Source: M3007 sp964481485 | Lineage (GTDB): Bacteria; Bacteroidota; Bacteroidia; Chitinophagales; Saprospiraceae | Length of the DNA: 31,221 nt | NCBI GenBank assembly: GCA_964481485.1 | Contig: CAYZVM010000045.1 | Location: forward strand, 1 to 31,221 | Direction: 5' to 3' | In this document: one piece after another, positions 14,374 through 23,190 of the stretch | Layout of the letters: the number at the start of each line of letters is the position of its first letter | Numbering within the stretch: position 1 is the first letter of the stretch | Made by a program: the position numbers and the translations under genes | Notes under the pieces: generated by a model | Told to the model about the DNA's origin: nothing | Seen by the model: the letters and a program-made list of their open reading frames with translations, nothing else | Databases searched by the model: none

Positions 14374-17177
14374 GCCAGCCGAAAACCGATGTAGTCATTG
14401 TTATTGTCGGGTGGGTTGTGGCGGCGCACGGCTACATAGTTCTGATTTTTGTTGCCCGTCCAAGAGCTGCTGCGCAGTACACGCTCGGTACCGTTGGCCG
14501 GCCCGCGCGGATTGTTGGCACGGTCGCTGGCGTATGGGGCGAACCAATCGTGGCACCATTCCAGCACATTGCCGCTCATGTCGTTGAGGCGAAGTTCGTT
14601 GCCTCTTTTCGTGCCGACGGGACGAGTGCGGCTGCCCGCGTTGGTTTGGTGCCAAGCTACTTCATCGAGATTGTCACCTCCTGCAAATTGGTACCCTTGG
14701 CTTTTGCTGCCGCCGCGAGCTGCGTATTCCCATTCTGCTTCGGTGGGCAGGCGGTATCCATTGCTGCTGGGGCGAAGGGCATAGTCGTCGGTGTAAGCAG
14801 GTGCAAGGCCGTGCTGCTGGCTCAGCCAATTGCAATACGCCACTGCATCGAACCAACTGACGTTGATGACCGGGCGGCTGCCCCTGCCCCAGCCGTGGTC
14901 ATTTGGTTTGGTGTGCCCAGTATGCTCGCAAAACAGGTCGAATTCGTCAAAGGTGACTTCGTGCTTGCCGAGCCAGTAGCTGCCGATTTTGATGTCGAAC
15001 ACGGGTTTTTCCTCTGCCTTGTTGCCGCAGTTGGCACCTTGGTCGTCCGTGCAGCCCATATCGAAAATGCCGCCCTGCACCCACACCATGCTGGGTTTGG
15101 GTGGTTTTGGCAACACGTCCGCTGCCGGTGGTGAGACAACGGGAGGTGCCGCAGGTTGGGGTTCCGGCTGGTCGGCAGGAGGAGTGCCAGTGGTGGTGGA
15201 TCTGCTGGACACCGAAGGCCTTTTAGGCTGGAGCGCGGCTATTCGGTTTTTTATTTCGGGCAAAAACTCCTTTTTGAATTGCCGGTTTTTCTCTACTATT
15301 TTTCTCAGTTCCAATAAGCGCGGTGTTTGCTGGGCTGGGAATTCTCTCAAAAATTCGCCGATTTTCGCCACGTCGGGCTTTGCCGCCAATTTTTGCCAGA
15401 AAATATTTTCCAAAACGGGCCGTACATCGGGCTGCACTTGTGGGAGGCTGTCCACCAAATGTTTCAATTCCAATAGCCGTTTGCTTTCCGGAAAAACGGT
15501 CAGAAATTCCAAGATTTTTGGGACGTTCGGTTCGCGTTGGATGGATTGCAAGAATGCGGTTTCTATCTCGGCCATCGCAACCACCTTGTCCTCAGGATGG
15601 AGTTGGGTGGTGGAATCGGCCAGATGTTTCAATTCAGACAATCGTTCGCTATCGGGAAATTCTGCCAAAAACCTCCGGATGCTGGGCAGGTTGTGCTCGT
15701 TCTCCAACAATTCAATCCACGCATTTTCTATGTCGCGCCAAGTTTCTTTTTTCAAAGTCGTGTCGGCTTCGGCTATACGTTTCAAATCTGGCAGCCGCCG
15801 GGTGTCGGGAAATGTTTTCAGGAATGTGCGCACGGTGGGCACTGTCGGAATTTTTTGAAGGGCTGCCCAGTAGATGTCCTCAAATTTTGCCCAAACGTCT
15901 TTTTTCAACGCTGGTCTCGACTGTGCTATTTTCATCAACTCGTCCATGCGCCGGCTGTCGGGAAAATTATTGATAAACCCGATGATGTTCTGCTCCGTTG
16001 GGTTTTGCCGGATTTCTTCCAACTGCTTGTTTTCCAATTCTTTCAACGCCTGTTCCACCTCGTTCTCGCACTTGCCGTTGGGGTAGGTTCGCAGGTATTC
16101 TCGGCAGATTTCCAGCGTGGCGACCATTTCCGCCCGGCGGCAAAAAGCCTCCTCGCGGTAGGGGCTGTTCGGGAACTTGTTGATGTGGTCGGTGTATGCC
16201 TCTGGGGCGTCTTCCACATATTTTGCCCAATACCAATCGGGGATTTGGGGCTGAAAAAATGCGACGTAGCCGATGGCGGCAATGGCCGCGGTAGCCAAAA
16301 AGCCGCCTGCCTTGCTCATCGCTGAACGCTCTCCTTGCCGGGCAGCAGGACTGTCCAAGGGCGCTCCTTGTGGTGTGCCCGGCAACGGCGGACTTTGGAA
16401 ATTGAGCACCGCACCTGCCTTTTTGAATTCGGCCCCGGCTACTTCGGGCGGCGTACCCTCGGTGACGATTTCGATGGTCTCACGAAACACAATTTCCTTG
16501 CGGTAAACATTGTTGAGCGCCATTTCTAAAACGGCCACTTTTATTTCCAAGGGAAAAACGCCCGCCTGCACAGGCTCTACATAAAAAAACCACTCGGTGT
16601 ACCCCTCGCCGGTAATCAATTGTTGGGCCTCACTGGTGGTGCGAATGTTGAATACCGGCTCTTTGGCGGGGTCGGCGAGTTCGACCTGCATCACGTCGGA
16701 CACGCGCTTGAGGTCTTTGAGCACGACCGACTGGTCGAGGGTGATGTTTTCCACAATGGCATCTTCGCTGATGGCGATGCGCACCACACATTCAGTCTCT
16801 TTTTGCATCGGCATCTTGCGGGGGATGCGGTAGAGGACGTTGCCTTGTTTTGGGGCGGGTTCGCCGTCGGGGCCGACTTTGCTTGCCGTTGCTTCGTCAA
16901 AATCCGCTTCCGTCAGCCCGTGTATGAGGTCGAGCAAGTCGGCGCGGATAGCGTTGTACTCGATTTGGAGGGCTTCGTCGCTGATGGTTTGGCGCAGGGC
17001 TTTTTTATTGGCGTCGTTGAGTCGGGCAAGTAGGGTAATCGCCGTGTTGCGCTTCTCCGAACTCACGGGCAAGAGTTCCTGCAACTGCTTGAGAATGGCA
17101 GGGAGGTATTCGTTGCCCTCTGCCAATTGCAGTTCCAGCTCGCGCTGGAGTTCGGGAAGTGGTTTTGCGAGCGGCAT
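14374..17177 (-). CDS. Membrane-anchored EAD11-like / helical repeat / FGE-sulfatase-fold protein (3' end in gap)
   Basis: 934 residues are visible. Order of parts: helical N-terminal domain (about 5-90) with LLARLNDANKK and EYNAIRADLLDLI, matching effector-associated domain 11; beta-rich domain (about 113-240; VLYRIPRKM, VSDVMQVEL, YTEWFFYVEPVQAG); Pro-rich linker; one TM helix (about 289-308); alpha-helical repeats to about 650 with recurrent FL..FPDS.RL.ELK; Pro-rich linker (660-695); FGE-sulfatase domain from 698 (MVWVQGGIFDMG, YRLPTEAEWEYAARGG, DMSGNVLEWCHDW). The usual RGGSW is RSSSW and the catalytic cysteines are absent, so it is more likely a ligand-binding fold than a formylglycine enzyme. 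EADs recruit partners carrying the same domain in bacterial conflict systems. The TM puts EAD and FGS on opposite membrane faces (inference). A promoter-like pair precedes it. Confidence 0.85.
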
Positions 17178-17220
17178 GGTGGGTGGTGTTTTATTCGTGA
17201 AATCGGGCTTTTTTACGGCA

Positions 17221-17250
17221 TAAAGTTAGTCGTAAAATTGTTATGCAAAA
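17221..17250 (-). promoter_or_regulatory. Promoter-like TTTTGC / TAACTTTA pair for the EAD-FGS gene
   Basis: On the minus strand TTTTGC (17245-17250) and TAACTTTA (17221-17228, one mismatch to TAnnTTTG) are 16 bp apart. The ATG of the EAD-FGS gene is 43 bp further on. Spacing is slightly short, so confidence is moderate. Confidence 0.4.
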
Positions 17251-17253
17251 TCA

Positions 17254-17442
17254 ATGAAGGTGGCGAGAATATTTTTTAGCAGTTTGTTTTTTCTTGCGGT
17301 TTCACTCTCTGTGTTCTTCGAAAGTAGTGAAGGTGATGAGGCGATGCACCAAGAATTTATGCTAATGGCTGATGCGGACGTTTGTTCGGAAGATAAAAAA
17401 AGCCGATCGGGGCATCCCCGACCGGCTTCATATTTTTTCAAA
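17254..17442 (+). other. Short ORF start with signal-peptide-like N-terminus, probably not a functional gene
   Basis: From ATG 17254 the plus strand reads MKVARIFFSSLFFLAVSLSV, like a lipoprotein/secretion signal, then a polar stretch to EDKK. The frame then runs through the pnp terminator hairpin and into antisense pnp. It may be the 5' scrap of a lost gene or chance. Confidence 0.2.
17395..17436. terminator. Terminator hairpin downstream of pnp
   Basis: Arms 17400-17412 and 17416-17428 pair at 12 of 13 positions (AAGCCG.TCGGGG), with a 3-nt loop. On the minus strand a T run (from the A run ending at 17399) follows the stem directly, 31 bp past the pnp stop. T-rich sequence also follows on the plus strand. 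Confidence 0.9.
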
Positions 17443-17458
17443 ACAACTTCTAATCAAA

Positions 17459-19759
17459 TCATCTTCCGCGTCCGCCGCCTCCACCGCGGCGGTCGTCACC
17501 ACCGCCTCTGCGGTCGTCGCGGCCACCACCACGACGGTCGTCACGACCACCGCCGCGTCCACCGTCGCGGCCGCCGCCACCGCCGCGTTGAGCGCGGGCT
17601 GCGTTTTCTTCGTCGGTCGGCATCGTGCCGTCGGGTTTGGCTACGATGGCCCGGCGGGAAAGTTTCATCTTACCCGTTTTCGGATCCACGTCGAGGATTT
17701 TGAACTGAATCGGGTCGCCGGGTTTGAGGACATCGGCGAGATTTTCGATGCGCCGGTGGTCGTATTCCGATACGTGGAGCAGACCCGTTTTGCCTTTAAA
17801 TTTGACAAATGCGCCGTATTCGGCCAGTTCTTCCACCACACCATCGTACACGCTGCCGACTTCGGGCATAAACACGATGTCCATGATTTTGGCATACGCA
17901 GCATCCAGCGAAGTTTTATCGGGGCCGAATATGGCGACCTTGCCGCCGATTTCGTCCTCGTCAATGGAGATGGTGGTGCCGGTATTGCGCTGCATTTCCT
18001 GAATGATTTTGCCGCCTGGGCCGATGACCGCGCCGATGTAGTCGCGGGCAATGCGGAACTCGATGACACGCGGTGCGTGCGGCTTGAGGTCTTCGTTTGG
18101 CTTAGCGATGGTCTCCGCCATTTTGGCGAGGATGTGCAGGCGGCCTTCTTTGGCTTGCAGGAGTGCTTTGGTCAACAACTCGTAGGGCATCCCGTCAATT
18201 TTGATGTCCATCTGTGTGCCGGTGATGCCTTTTTCGGTGCCGGTCACTTTGAAGTCCATATCGCCGAGCGCGTCCTCGTCGCCGAGAATGTCGGAAAGGA
18301 TGGCGATGCGACCTTTGTCGTCGGCGATAGCACCCATAGCGATACCGGCAACAGCCGATTTGATGGGTACGCCGCCGTCCATGAGCGCCAGCGAACCGGC
18401 ACAAACGGTCGCCATAGACGACGAGCCGTTGGATTCCAAAATATCGGACACGATACGCACGGTGTATGCAAACTCATCGGGCATCACTTTGCGGATGGAG
18501 CGGGCTGCGAGGTTGGCATGACCCACTTCACGACGCCCCGGGCCGCGTTGTGGCCGTGCTTCGCCTACCGAGAATGGCGGAAAGTTGTAGTGCAGGATGA
18601 AATCGTCGTCGTAGGATTTCAGCGCATTGTCTATCAACTGCTGGTCTTGCTTGGTGCCTAGGGTGAGCGAGGTGAGCGACTGAGTCTCTCCACGGTTGAA
18701 AATGGCAGAGCCATGCGCCGTCGGCAAGTAATTTACTTCGCTCCATATCGGGCGTACTTGGTCGGCCTTGCGACCGTCGAGGCGGAGGCTTTCGCTGAGA
18801 ATGACGTCGCGGATGATGTGTTTTTTGAGTTTTTCGAAATAGCGGTCAGCGGTCGCAGCCCATTCGCCCCAGAACTCATCCCCAAACTCGGTTTTGAGGG
18901 TTTCCATGGTTTGATTCTTCAAATTCTCGGTGAATTCGCGGCGGGTGTGTTTGTCGCTGGCGCTGCGGGCCATGGTGTACATCGGTTCGCTGATGAGCGA
19001 TTCGATGCGGTTTTTCAATGGCTCGTTTTCGGGTATTTCCGGCAACGGGCGTTTCACCAAAGCACTTTCCCCGACCATTTCCGCGAGGCGTTCCTGCGCG
19101 GCAATTTGGTCTTTGATGGCTTCGTGCGCCACTTTCATGGCTTCCACGAGGTCGGCTTCTTGACATTCGTCGGCTTCGCCTTCCACCATGGTGATGTCGT
19201 TTTTGGTGGCGGCCACGAGGAAGTTCATGTCGGCGCGTTCGAGGGCGGTGCGACCTGGATTGATGACGAATTTGCCATCAATACGTGCCACGCGGACTTC
19301 GGAGAACAGCGCCTCTACGGGGATGTTGCTGGTGGCGACGGCGGCTGAGCAGGCGAGACCGGCCAGTGCGTCGGGCATCACATCTTTGTCGGCACTGATG
19401 AGGGTAATGATGACTTGCGTCTCGTTCATGTAGCCGTCGGGGAAGAGGGGGCGCAGGGCGCGGTCCACGAGGCGGCTGATGAGGATTTCGTAGTCGGAGA
19501 GGCGGCCTTCGCGGCGGAAAAAGTTGCCGGGGATGCGGCCAACGGCGGCAAATTTCTCTTGATAATCTACCGAAAGGGGGAAGAAGGGCTGGCCTTCTTT
19601 GGCTTTCGATGCACTGACGATGGTGCAGAGCAGCATCGTGTCGCCTTCGCGGACGAGCACGGAGCCGTCGGCCAGAGAGGCGAGTTTGCCGGTTTCAAGC
19701 ACGACTTCACGTCCGTCCGGCAGGTTGAACGCGGTGCGCAACGGGATTTGCTTTCCCAT
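17459..19759 (-). CDS. pnp: Polyribonucleotide nucleotidyltransferase (PNPase)
   Basis: A 766-residue phosphorolytic 3'-5' exoribonuclease of the RNA degradosome type. Parts in order: first RNase PH domain with GNFFRREGR and LVDRALRPLFP; all-helical linker (about 220-310); second RNase PH domain with ESNGSSSMATVCAGSLALMD and GDEDALGDMDFKV (active-site Ser and Asp residues); KH domain with GAVIGPGGKIIQEMQ; S1 domain with YDGVVEELAEYGAFVKF and GLLHVSEY. The final ~45 residues are a Gly/Arg/Asp-rich tail with RDDRRGGG repeats, beyond the usual family end. The gene lies downstream of rpsO on the same strand, the common bacterial order. A strong terminator follows. The rpsO terminator and a long inverted repeat lie in its upstream region, so it may have its own promoter, although no clean box was found. 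Confidence 0.98.
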   Translation of the reverse strand: MGKQIPLRTAFNLPDGREVVLETGKLASLADGSVLVREGDTMLLCTIVSASKAKEGQPFFPLSVDYQEKFAAVGRIPGNFFRREGRLSDYEILISRLVDRALRPLFPDGYMNETQVIITLISADKDVMPDALAGLACSAAVATSNIPVEALFSEVRVARIDGKFVINPGRTALERADMNFLVAATKNDITMVEGEADECQEADLVEAMKVAHEAIKDQIAAQERLAEMVGESALVKRPLPEIPENEPLKNRIESLISEPMYTMARSASDKHTRREFTENLKNQTMETLKTEFGDEFWGEWAATADRYFEKLKKHIIRDVILSESLRLDGRKADQVRPIWSEVNYLPTAHGSAIFNRGETQSLTSLTLGTKQDQQLIDNALKSYDDDFILHYNFPPFSVGEARPQRGPGRREVGHANLAARSIRKVMPDEFAYTVRIVSDILESNGSSSMATVCAGSLALMDGGVPIKSAVAGIAMGAIADDKGRIAILSDILGDEDALGDMDFKVTGTEKGITGTQMDIKIDGMPYELLTKALLQAKEGRLHILAKMAETIAKPNEDLKPHAPRVIEFRIARDYIGAVIGPGGKIIQEMQRNTGTTISIDEDEIGGKVAIFGPDKTSLDAAYAKIMDIVFMPEVGSVYDGVVEELAEYGAFVKFKGKTGLLHVSEYDHRRIENLADVLKPGDPIQFKILDVDPKTGKMKLSRRAIVAKPDGTMPTDEENAARAQRGGGGGRDGGRGGGRDDRRGGGRDDRRGGGDDRRGGGGGRGR

Positions 19760-20170
19760 ATTTAAAATGAATTTTGTGCTTCGGCGGCTGGCAAAGAGAA
19801 AGGCAAAGGGCGGTACTTAAAAGCCGTTTCGGAACAAGGAAAGCGATTCAAAAACCGAAAAAATCACACAAAGATGTAAGCGTTGAAAGTTTGGGCTTAG
19901 ACGTTTGGAGCTCCTTGATTGTGGCAACTCCAAATTTTCAACTTTGAACTACTTATGTCTTTGTGTGGGGGAAAATGAATCCCCGTTTTTGACAATCTCT
20001 CCGCTATGTCCGGTGGCTTTTGCTGCGCCCTAATTGCTTCGTTCGCAGTAGCCGGAGCGAGTGAAAAATTAAAAAATGGTTGATGTGGGCTGGTTATTTT
20101 GGTCCCTATATGATGGATGTCCCAGTGGAAAAAGGACGAGGGTTTTGGCGAGCGCGGATTGGGTTTTTGG
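19760..20170. other. rpsO-pnp intergenic region
   Basis: About 410 bp without a gene. It contains the inverted repeat at 19865-19967 and, on the plus strand, a GGGG/CCCC hairpin (about 19967-19985) followed by GTTTTTG. No complete TAnnTTTG promoter was identified on the minus strand for pnp. Confidence 0.5.
19865..19967. repeat. Long imperfect inverted repeat between rpsO and pnp
   Basis: Outer arms CACACAAAGATGTAAG (19865-19880) and CTTATGTCTTTGTGTG (19952-19967) pair over all 16 positions if two G-U pairs are allowed on the plus-strand RNA. Inner arms 19882-19894 and 19930-19942 pair over 13 positions with one G-U, and a competing inner helix joins 19904-19910 with 19928-19934. All three non-Watson-Crick positions are G-U only when read as plus-strand RNA; as minus-strand RNA they are A-C mismatches. 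Confidence 0.7.
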
Positions 20171-20212
20171 GAAAAAATATCCGGCTGTCCCGATGAATCG
20201 GAACAGCCGGAT
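20171..20212 (-). terminator. Intrinsic terminator downstream of rpsO
   Basis: A 15-bp stem (arms 20179-20193 and 20198-20212, one G-U on the minus strand) begins 8 bp past the rpsO stop and is followed on the minus strand by a run of six Ts. It should reduce rpsO-to-pnp read-through. Confidence 0.9.
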
Positions 20213-20219
20213 GCGAATT

Positions 20220-20495
20220 TTATTTACGAAGACCGAGTTTCTCGATGAGTGCGCGGTATTTGTAAATGTCTTTTTTCGAGTAGTAAGAAAGCAGGCTCTT
20301 GCGCTGGCCGACCATGGTGAGGAGGGCGCGGCGGGTGGAGTGGTCTTTCTTGAAGATGCGCAAGTGTGCCGAAAGGCTTTCGATGCGGTAAGTGAGGAGG
20401 GCGATTTGCGCCTCAGTGTTGCCAGAGTTTTTTTCGTCGCCGCCGTATTCTTTGATGATGGAGGCAACTTTCTCTTTGCTGTAATAGACTGCCAT
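20220..20495 (-). CDS. rpsO: 30S ribosomal protein S15
   Basis: A 91-residue protein of normal S15 length. It carries the conserved core TEAQIALLTYRIESLSAHL, the 16S-binding HSTRRALLTMVGQRKSLLSYY region and the final YRALIEKLGLRK. It begins with MAVYYSKEK rather than the commoner MS(L/I)T start but aligns along its length. S15 binds the 16S rRNA central domain early in 30S assembly. It is transcribed from a well-formed promoter about 110 bp upstream, leaving a leader of about 105 nt; S15 represses its own mRNA through leader structures in several bacteria, and whether that applies here is unknown. pnp follows after a terminator. Confidence 0.98.
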   Translation of the reverse strand: MAVYYSKEKVASIIKEYGGDEKNSGNTEAQIALLTYRIESLSAHLRIFKKDHSTRRALLTMVGQRKSLLSYYSKKDIYKYRALIEKLGLRK

Positions 20496-20606
20496 TTTCA
20501 GAAAATAAGAAAAGTGAGAGATTGTAAAATGAGAAATTTTGCGCCAATCCCGGATTTCTGAGGGTCAAACGGCAGTTATTGCCTATCCATCCGGGTTTAG
20601 CGGGGG

Positions 20607-20637
20607 CAAAAGTATGGCGGGAAAACGAGGGCGCAAA
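20607..20637 (-). promoter_or_regulatory. rpsO promoter, TTTG-N19-TACTTTTG
   Basis: On the minus strand TTTG (20634-20637) and TACTTTTG (20607-20614) are 19 bp apart, an exact match to the Bacteroidota consensus. Predicted start near 20600, leader about 105 nt to the rpsO ATG. Confidence 0.75.
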
Positions 20638-20734
20638 GGGTTTGTTTGCGAAAGTTTTGAAAAAGTGGGGTTGTGATGCCCATATTCCGAATAAAATTCG
20701 CCGACAACATCTTCTTGGATAGTTGCGCGCACTA

Positions 20735-22300
20735 TCAGTCGTCAATTTCTTCATCCTGCTTCGCCCGCTCAATAGCGGTGTTGATGCGCTCGAAAAACGC
20801 GGGCGTGGGATACTGGCAGAGGTAAATCTGGGCGCCGTGCTGCCGCGAAAGTGGCATATCCAGTTCCCACACTTTTTCTATTTTTTGAAAAAAGCCGGGC
20901 ATGTCGTCGCCCAATTCGTCATTCACATAAATCAAAGTTTGAAAACCCGACGGCAGCGAATCGGGCAGCCAATAACGGTAGTTGTCGCTGAAACTCAGCA
21001 CTTTCGGCACACCGTATTTTTTGCCAAAATGTTCAATGGCACCTGCTTGGCCGTAGCTGTCGGCATAAATGGCGGCGTTGGATTTGTCAGATATATTTTG
21101 CCAAGTTCGGCCTGCGGCCTCTGCCAATTCTTCCCAACCCAACATATCAGCAAAATCCTGCGGCAGAGCATAGTAGTTGCCATCTTCCCAGCGCAAGATG
21201 CCTTGCAGGCCGGGCGTTTTTGCCACCGTTTTTATAAATTCGGCTTCCTTTTCGGGCGGAAACAACGGCAAGGCGGCTGGCAACACCAATGCGCCTAAAA
21301 TCAACATGAACACGGGCAGGGCGTATCGCAACCACTTCGTTTTTTCGGCGGTCAGCCGCTGCAAAAACGCCGCACCTGCTGCCACAAGCACAGGATATGC
21401 TCCCAGCGAGTAGTAACTTTTTGCGCTGAAAAACAGCAAGATAGCCAACACCGTTAAATACATCCAGCCAAAAATCCGCCACGCAGCAGCTTCTTTTTTG
21501 AACAACAAAAAATACAGGCCGCAAAACCAAACAGGCAATGCCGGGAGGAAAAACCGAATCTGGTCGCTAAAAAAACTCTCCAATGAAACGTGTGCAAACT
21601 GCGTGGCCGCAAGTTCGCCCATGTGCCGGAATACAGGAAAACGGTGTTCCGCTTGCCAGAGGATATTGGGCGAAAAAATCAACAAGGCAAACCCGACGGC
21701 CCAGTAGAATTTTTTGTCGGAAAAAATACGGCGGTTTTTTGTGAACAATATGCCCGGCAGCATGGCGAACAGGAACAGCAGCACCGTATACTTGTTGAGC
21801 AATCCCGCACCCGCCGCTACACCGAACCACAGCAGCCACGACGATTTTCCTGAGTTGACATACTTGATAAAAAGCCAGCAAAGCAACGTCCAATAGAAAA
21901 TATCGAACACGACGGGCATGAACAACATACAGGGGCGCAAATAAGCCCCCGATGTCAGTCCTGCCAAGCCGACGACGAGCACGGCAAATTTGCCCGACCC
22001 AGCGTCGTCAGTAAGCATCTCTTTGGCCATCACCCCCGTGAGCAGCACTGTCGCTGTGCCGAACAGCGTGGAAATCAGTCGAATAGCCTCCACTGAACCA
22101 CCCAAAACACTGTCGCCGAACCATGCCCAGAAGCCGATGCCCGCAGGCACGGAAGCATAGCCCCAATCGAGATTTCTGCCGAGCGCGAGGTAGAGCAGTT
22201 CATCGCGGTGGAACGACCATTCGCCGTTGAGGAACAGATGGAGGAGAAGTTTGGCCGCCAACAAGACGGCAAGCAACGAAAACCAAGGGAGCCTCTTCAT
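20735..22300 (-). CDS. GT39/ArnT-like GT-C membrane glycosyltransferase
   Basis: A 521-residue polytopic membrane protein. After the first TM helix, the periplasmic loop holds FHRDELLYLALGRN, with the D33-E34 pair expected of PMT/ArnT-type GT-C enzymes. About 11 further hydrophobic segments follow up to residue ~350, then a soluble C-terminal domain of about 170 residues ending in a charged helix (ERAKQDEEIDD). Such enzymes move a sugar from a polyprenyl phosphate carrier to lipid, glycan or protein at the outer side of the inner membrane. It lies 39 bp after mazG on the same strand, so the two are probably co-transcribed, although no functional link is evident. A GATAGT/ACTATC hairpin (20718-20736) overlaps the stop codon. 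Confidence 0.85.
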   Translation of the reverse strand: MKRLPWFSLLAVLLAAKLLLHLFLNGEWSFHRDELLYLALGRNLDWGYASVPAGIGFWAWFGDSVLGGSVEAIRLISTLFGTATVLLTGVMAKEMLTDDAGSGKFAVLVVGLAGLTSGAYLRPCMLFMPVVFDIFYWTLLCWLFIKYVNSGKSSWLLWFGVAAGAGLLNKYTVLLFLFAMLPGILFTKNRRIFSDKKFYWAVGFALLIFSPNILWQAEHRFPVFRHMGELAATQFAHVSLESFFSDQIRFFLPALPVWFCGLYFLLFKKEAAAWRIFGWMYLTVLAILLFFSAKSYYSLGAYPVLVAAGAAFLQRLTAEKTKWLRYALPVFMLILGALVLPAALPLFPPEKEAEFIKTVAKTPGLQGILRWEDGNYYALPQDFADMLGWEELAEAAGRTWQNISDKSNAAIYADSYGQAGAIEHFGKKYGVPKVLSFSDNYRYWLPDSLPSGFQTLIYVNDELGDDMPGFFQKIEKVWELDMPLSRQHGAQIYLCQYPTPAFFERINTAIERAKQDEEIDD

Positions 22301-22339
22301 GGCTCAAAAATCTTATTTTTTTCTTTATTTCCCGCTATA

Positions 22340-23122
22340 TCAAACTTCCGCCCGCTCTCCCGCCTTCGCTTCCTCCCACAACACATCCATTTCTGCCAAC
22401 GTCATCTCTTTCAATGGCTTGGGTGCTTGCGCCTCGATGTACTCGAACCGTGACTTGAACTTGCGGTTCACCCGTTCCAGCGCCGTCTCCGGGTCCACGC
22501 CGATAAAACGGGCGTAGTTGACGAGGGCAAATAGCACGTCGCCGAACTCTTCTTCGATGTCTTTTTGCGGGGCGTTGTTGCGGATGTTGTCCTGCAATTC
22601 GCCGATTTCTTCCTCCACCTTAGCCCACACCTGCCCGGCGTTTTCCCACTCGAAACCGACCTGTTTGGTTTTTTCTTGCATCCGGTAGGCTTTCACCATG
22701 GCGGGCAGGCTGGTCGGCACCCCGGCGAGCAGCGATTTTTTGCCTTCTTTGAGTTTGAGTTGCTCCCAATTTTGTTTCACTTCCTCTTCATCTTTCACTT
22801 TTACATCGCCATAAATATGCGGGTGGCGCGCCACGAGTTTGTCACAAATGGCGTGGAGCGCGTCGGCGATGTCAAACGCGCCTTTTTCGTCACCGATTTT
22901 GGCGTAAAAAACCATGTGCAACATGAGGTCGCCAATTTCCTCTTTGACACCCGGAAGGTCATTGTCTAAGATGGCATCGGCGAGCTCATAGGTTTCTTCA
23001 ATGGTGAGATTGCGGAGCGATTCGAGGGTCTGTTTGCGGTCCCAAGGGCATTGCTCGCGGAGTTCGTCCATGATAGTGAGCAGGCGACCGAAAGCGTCGA
23101 GTTTTTGTTGGTGTGTGTTCAT
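22340..23122 (-). CDS. mazG: Nucleoside triphosphate pyrophosphohydrolase MazG
   Basis: A 260-residue, two-domain MazG. The N-terminal domain has CPWDRKQTLESLRN followed by the metal-binding pattern EETYELADAILDND and EEIGDLMLHMVFYAKI. The C-terminal domain repeats it with EEIGELQDNIRN and EEEFGDVLFALVNYARF, the latter being the active site in E. coli MazG. It hydrolyses (d)NTPs to monophosphates and pyrophosphate, a house-cleaning or stress role. The start MNTHQQ at 23122 was chosen over a TTG-type start at 23146 because family members begin there and because a TACCTTTG box lies between the two. The GT39-like gene follows after 39 bp. Confidence 0.95.
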   Translation of the reverse strand: MNTHQQKLDAFGRLLTIMDELREQCPWDRKQTLESLRNLTIEETYELADAILDNDLPGVKEEIGDLMLHMVFYAKIGDEKGAFDIADALHAICDKLVARHPHIYGDVKVKDEEEVKQNWEQLKLKEGKKSLLAGVPTSLPAMVKAYRMQEKTKQVGFEWENAGQVWAKVEEEIGELQDNIRNNAPQKDIEEEFGDVLFALVNYARFIGVDPETALERVNRKFKSRFEYIEAQAPKPLKEMTLAEMDVLWEEAKAGERAEV

Positions 23123-23126
23123 GCGG

Positions 23127-23134
23127 CAAAGGTA
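23127..23134 (-). promoter_or_regulatory. -7 box TACCTTTG just before mazG
   Basis: An exact TAnnTTTG box on the minus strand, only 4 bp before the mazG ATG, which would give an essentially leaderless mRNA. No matching TTTG lies at the right distance, so this is tentative. Confidence 0.4.
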
Positions 23135-23190
23135 TAGCCAATGCAACTTGGTTTTGGACGGAAAATATGTGATGGGCGGGAAGCAGGTTT

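Noticed and set aside
14374..15100. Genuine formylglycine-generating enzyme or sulfatase modifier
   Set aside because: No catalytic cysteine pair and no sulfatase gene nearby.
17460..17590. CRISPR-like or minisatellite array
   Set aside because: The repetition is the codon-level RDDRRGGG tail of pnp, with no spacer structure.
17372..18661. 429-codon ORF on the plus strand
   Set aside because: Antisense of pnp; Ala/Thr-rich start is the complement of the Gly/Arg tail.
20718..20736. GATAGT/ACTATC hairpin as a terminator of the GT39-like gene
   Set aside because: Only 6 bp, no T run, and it overlaps the stop codon.
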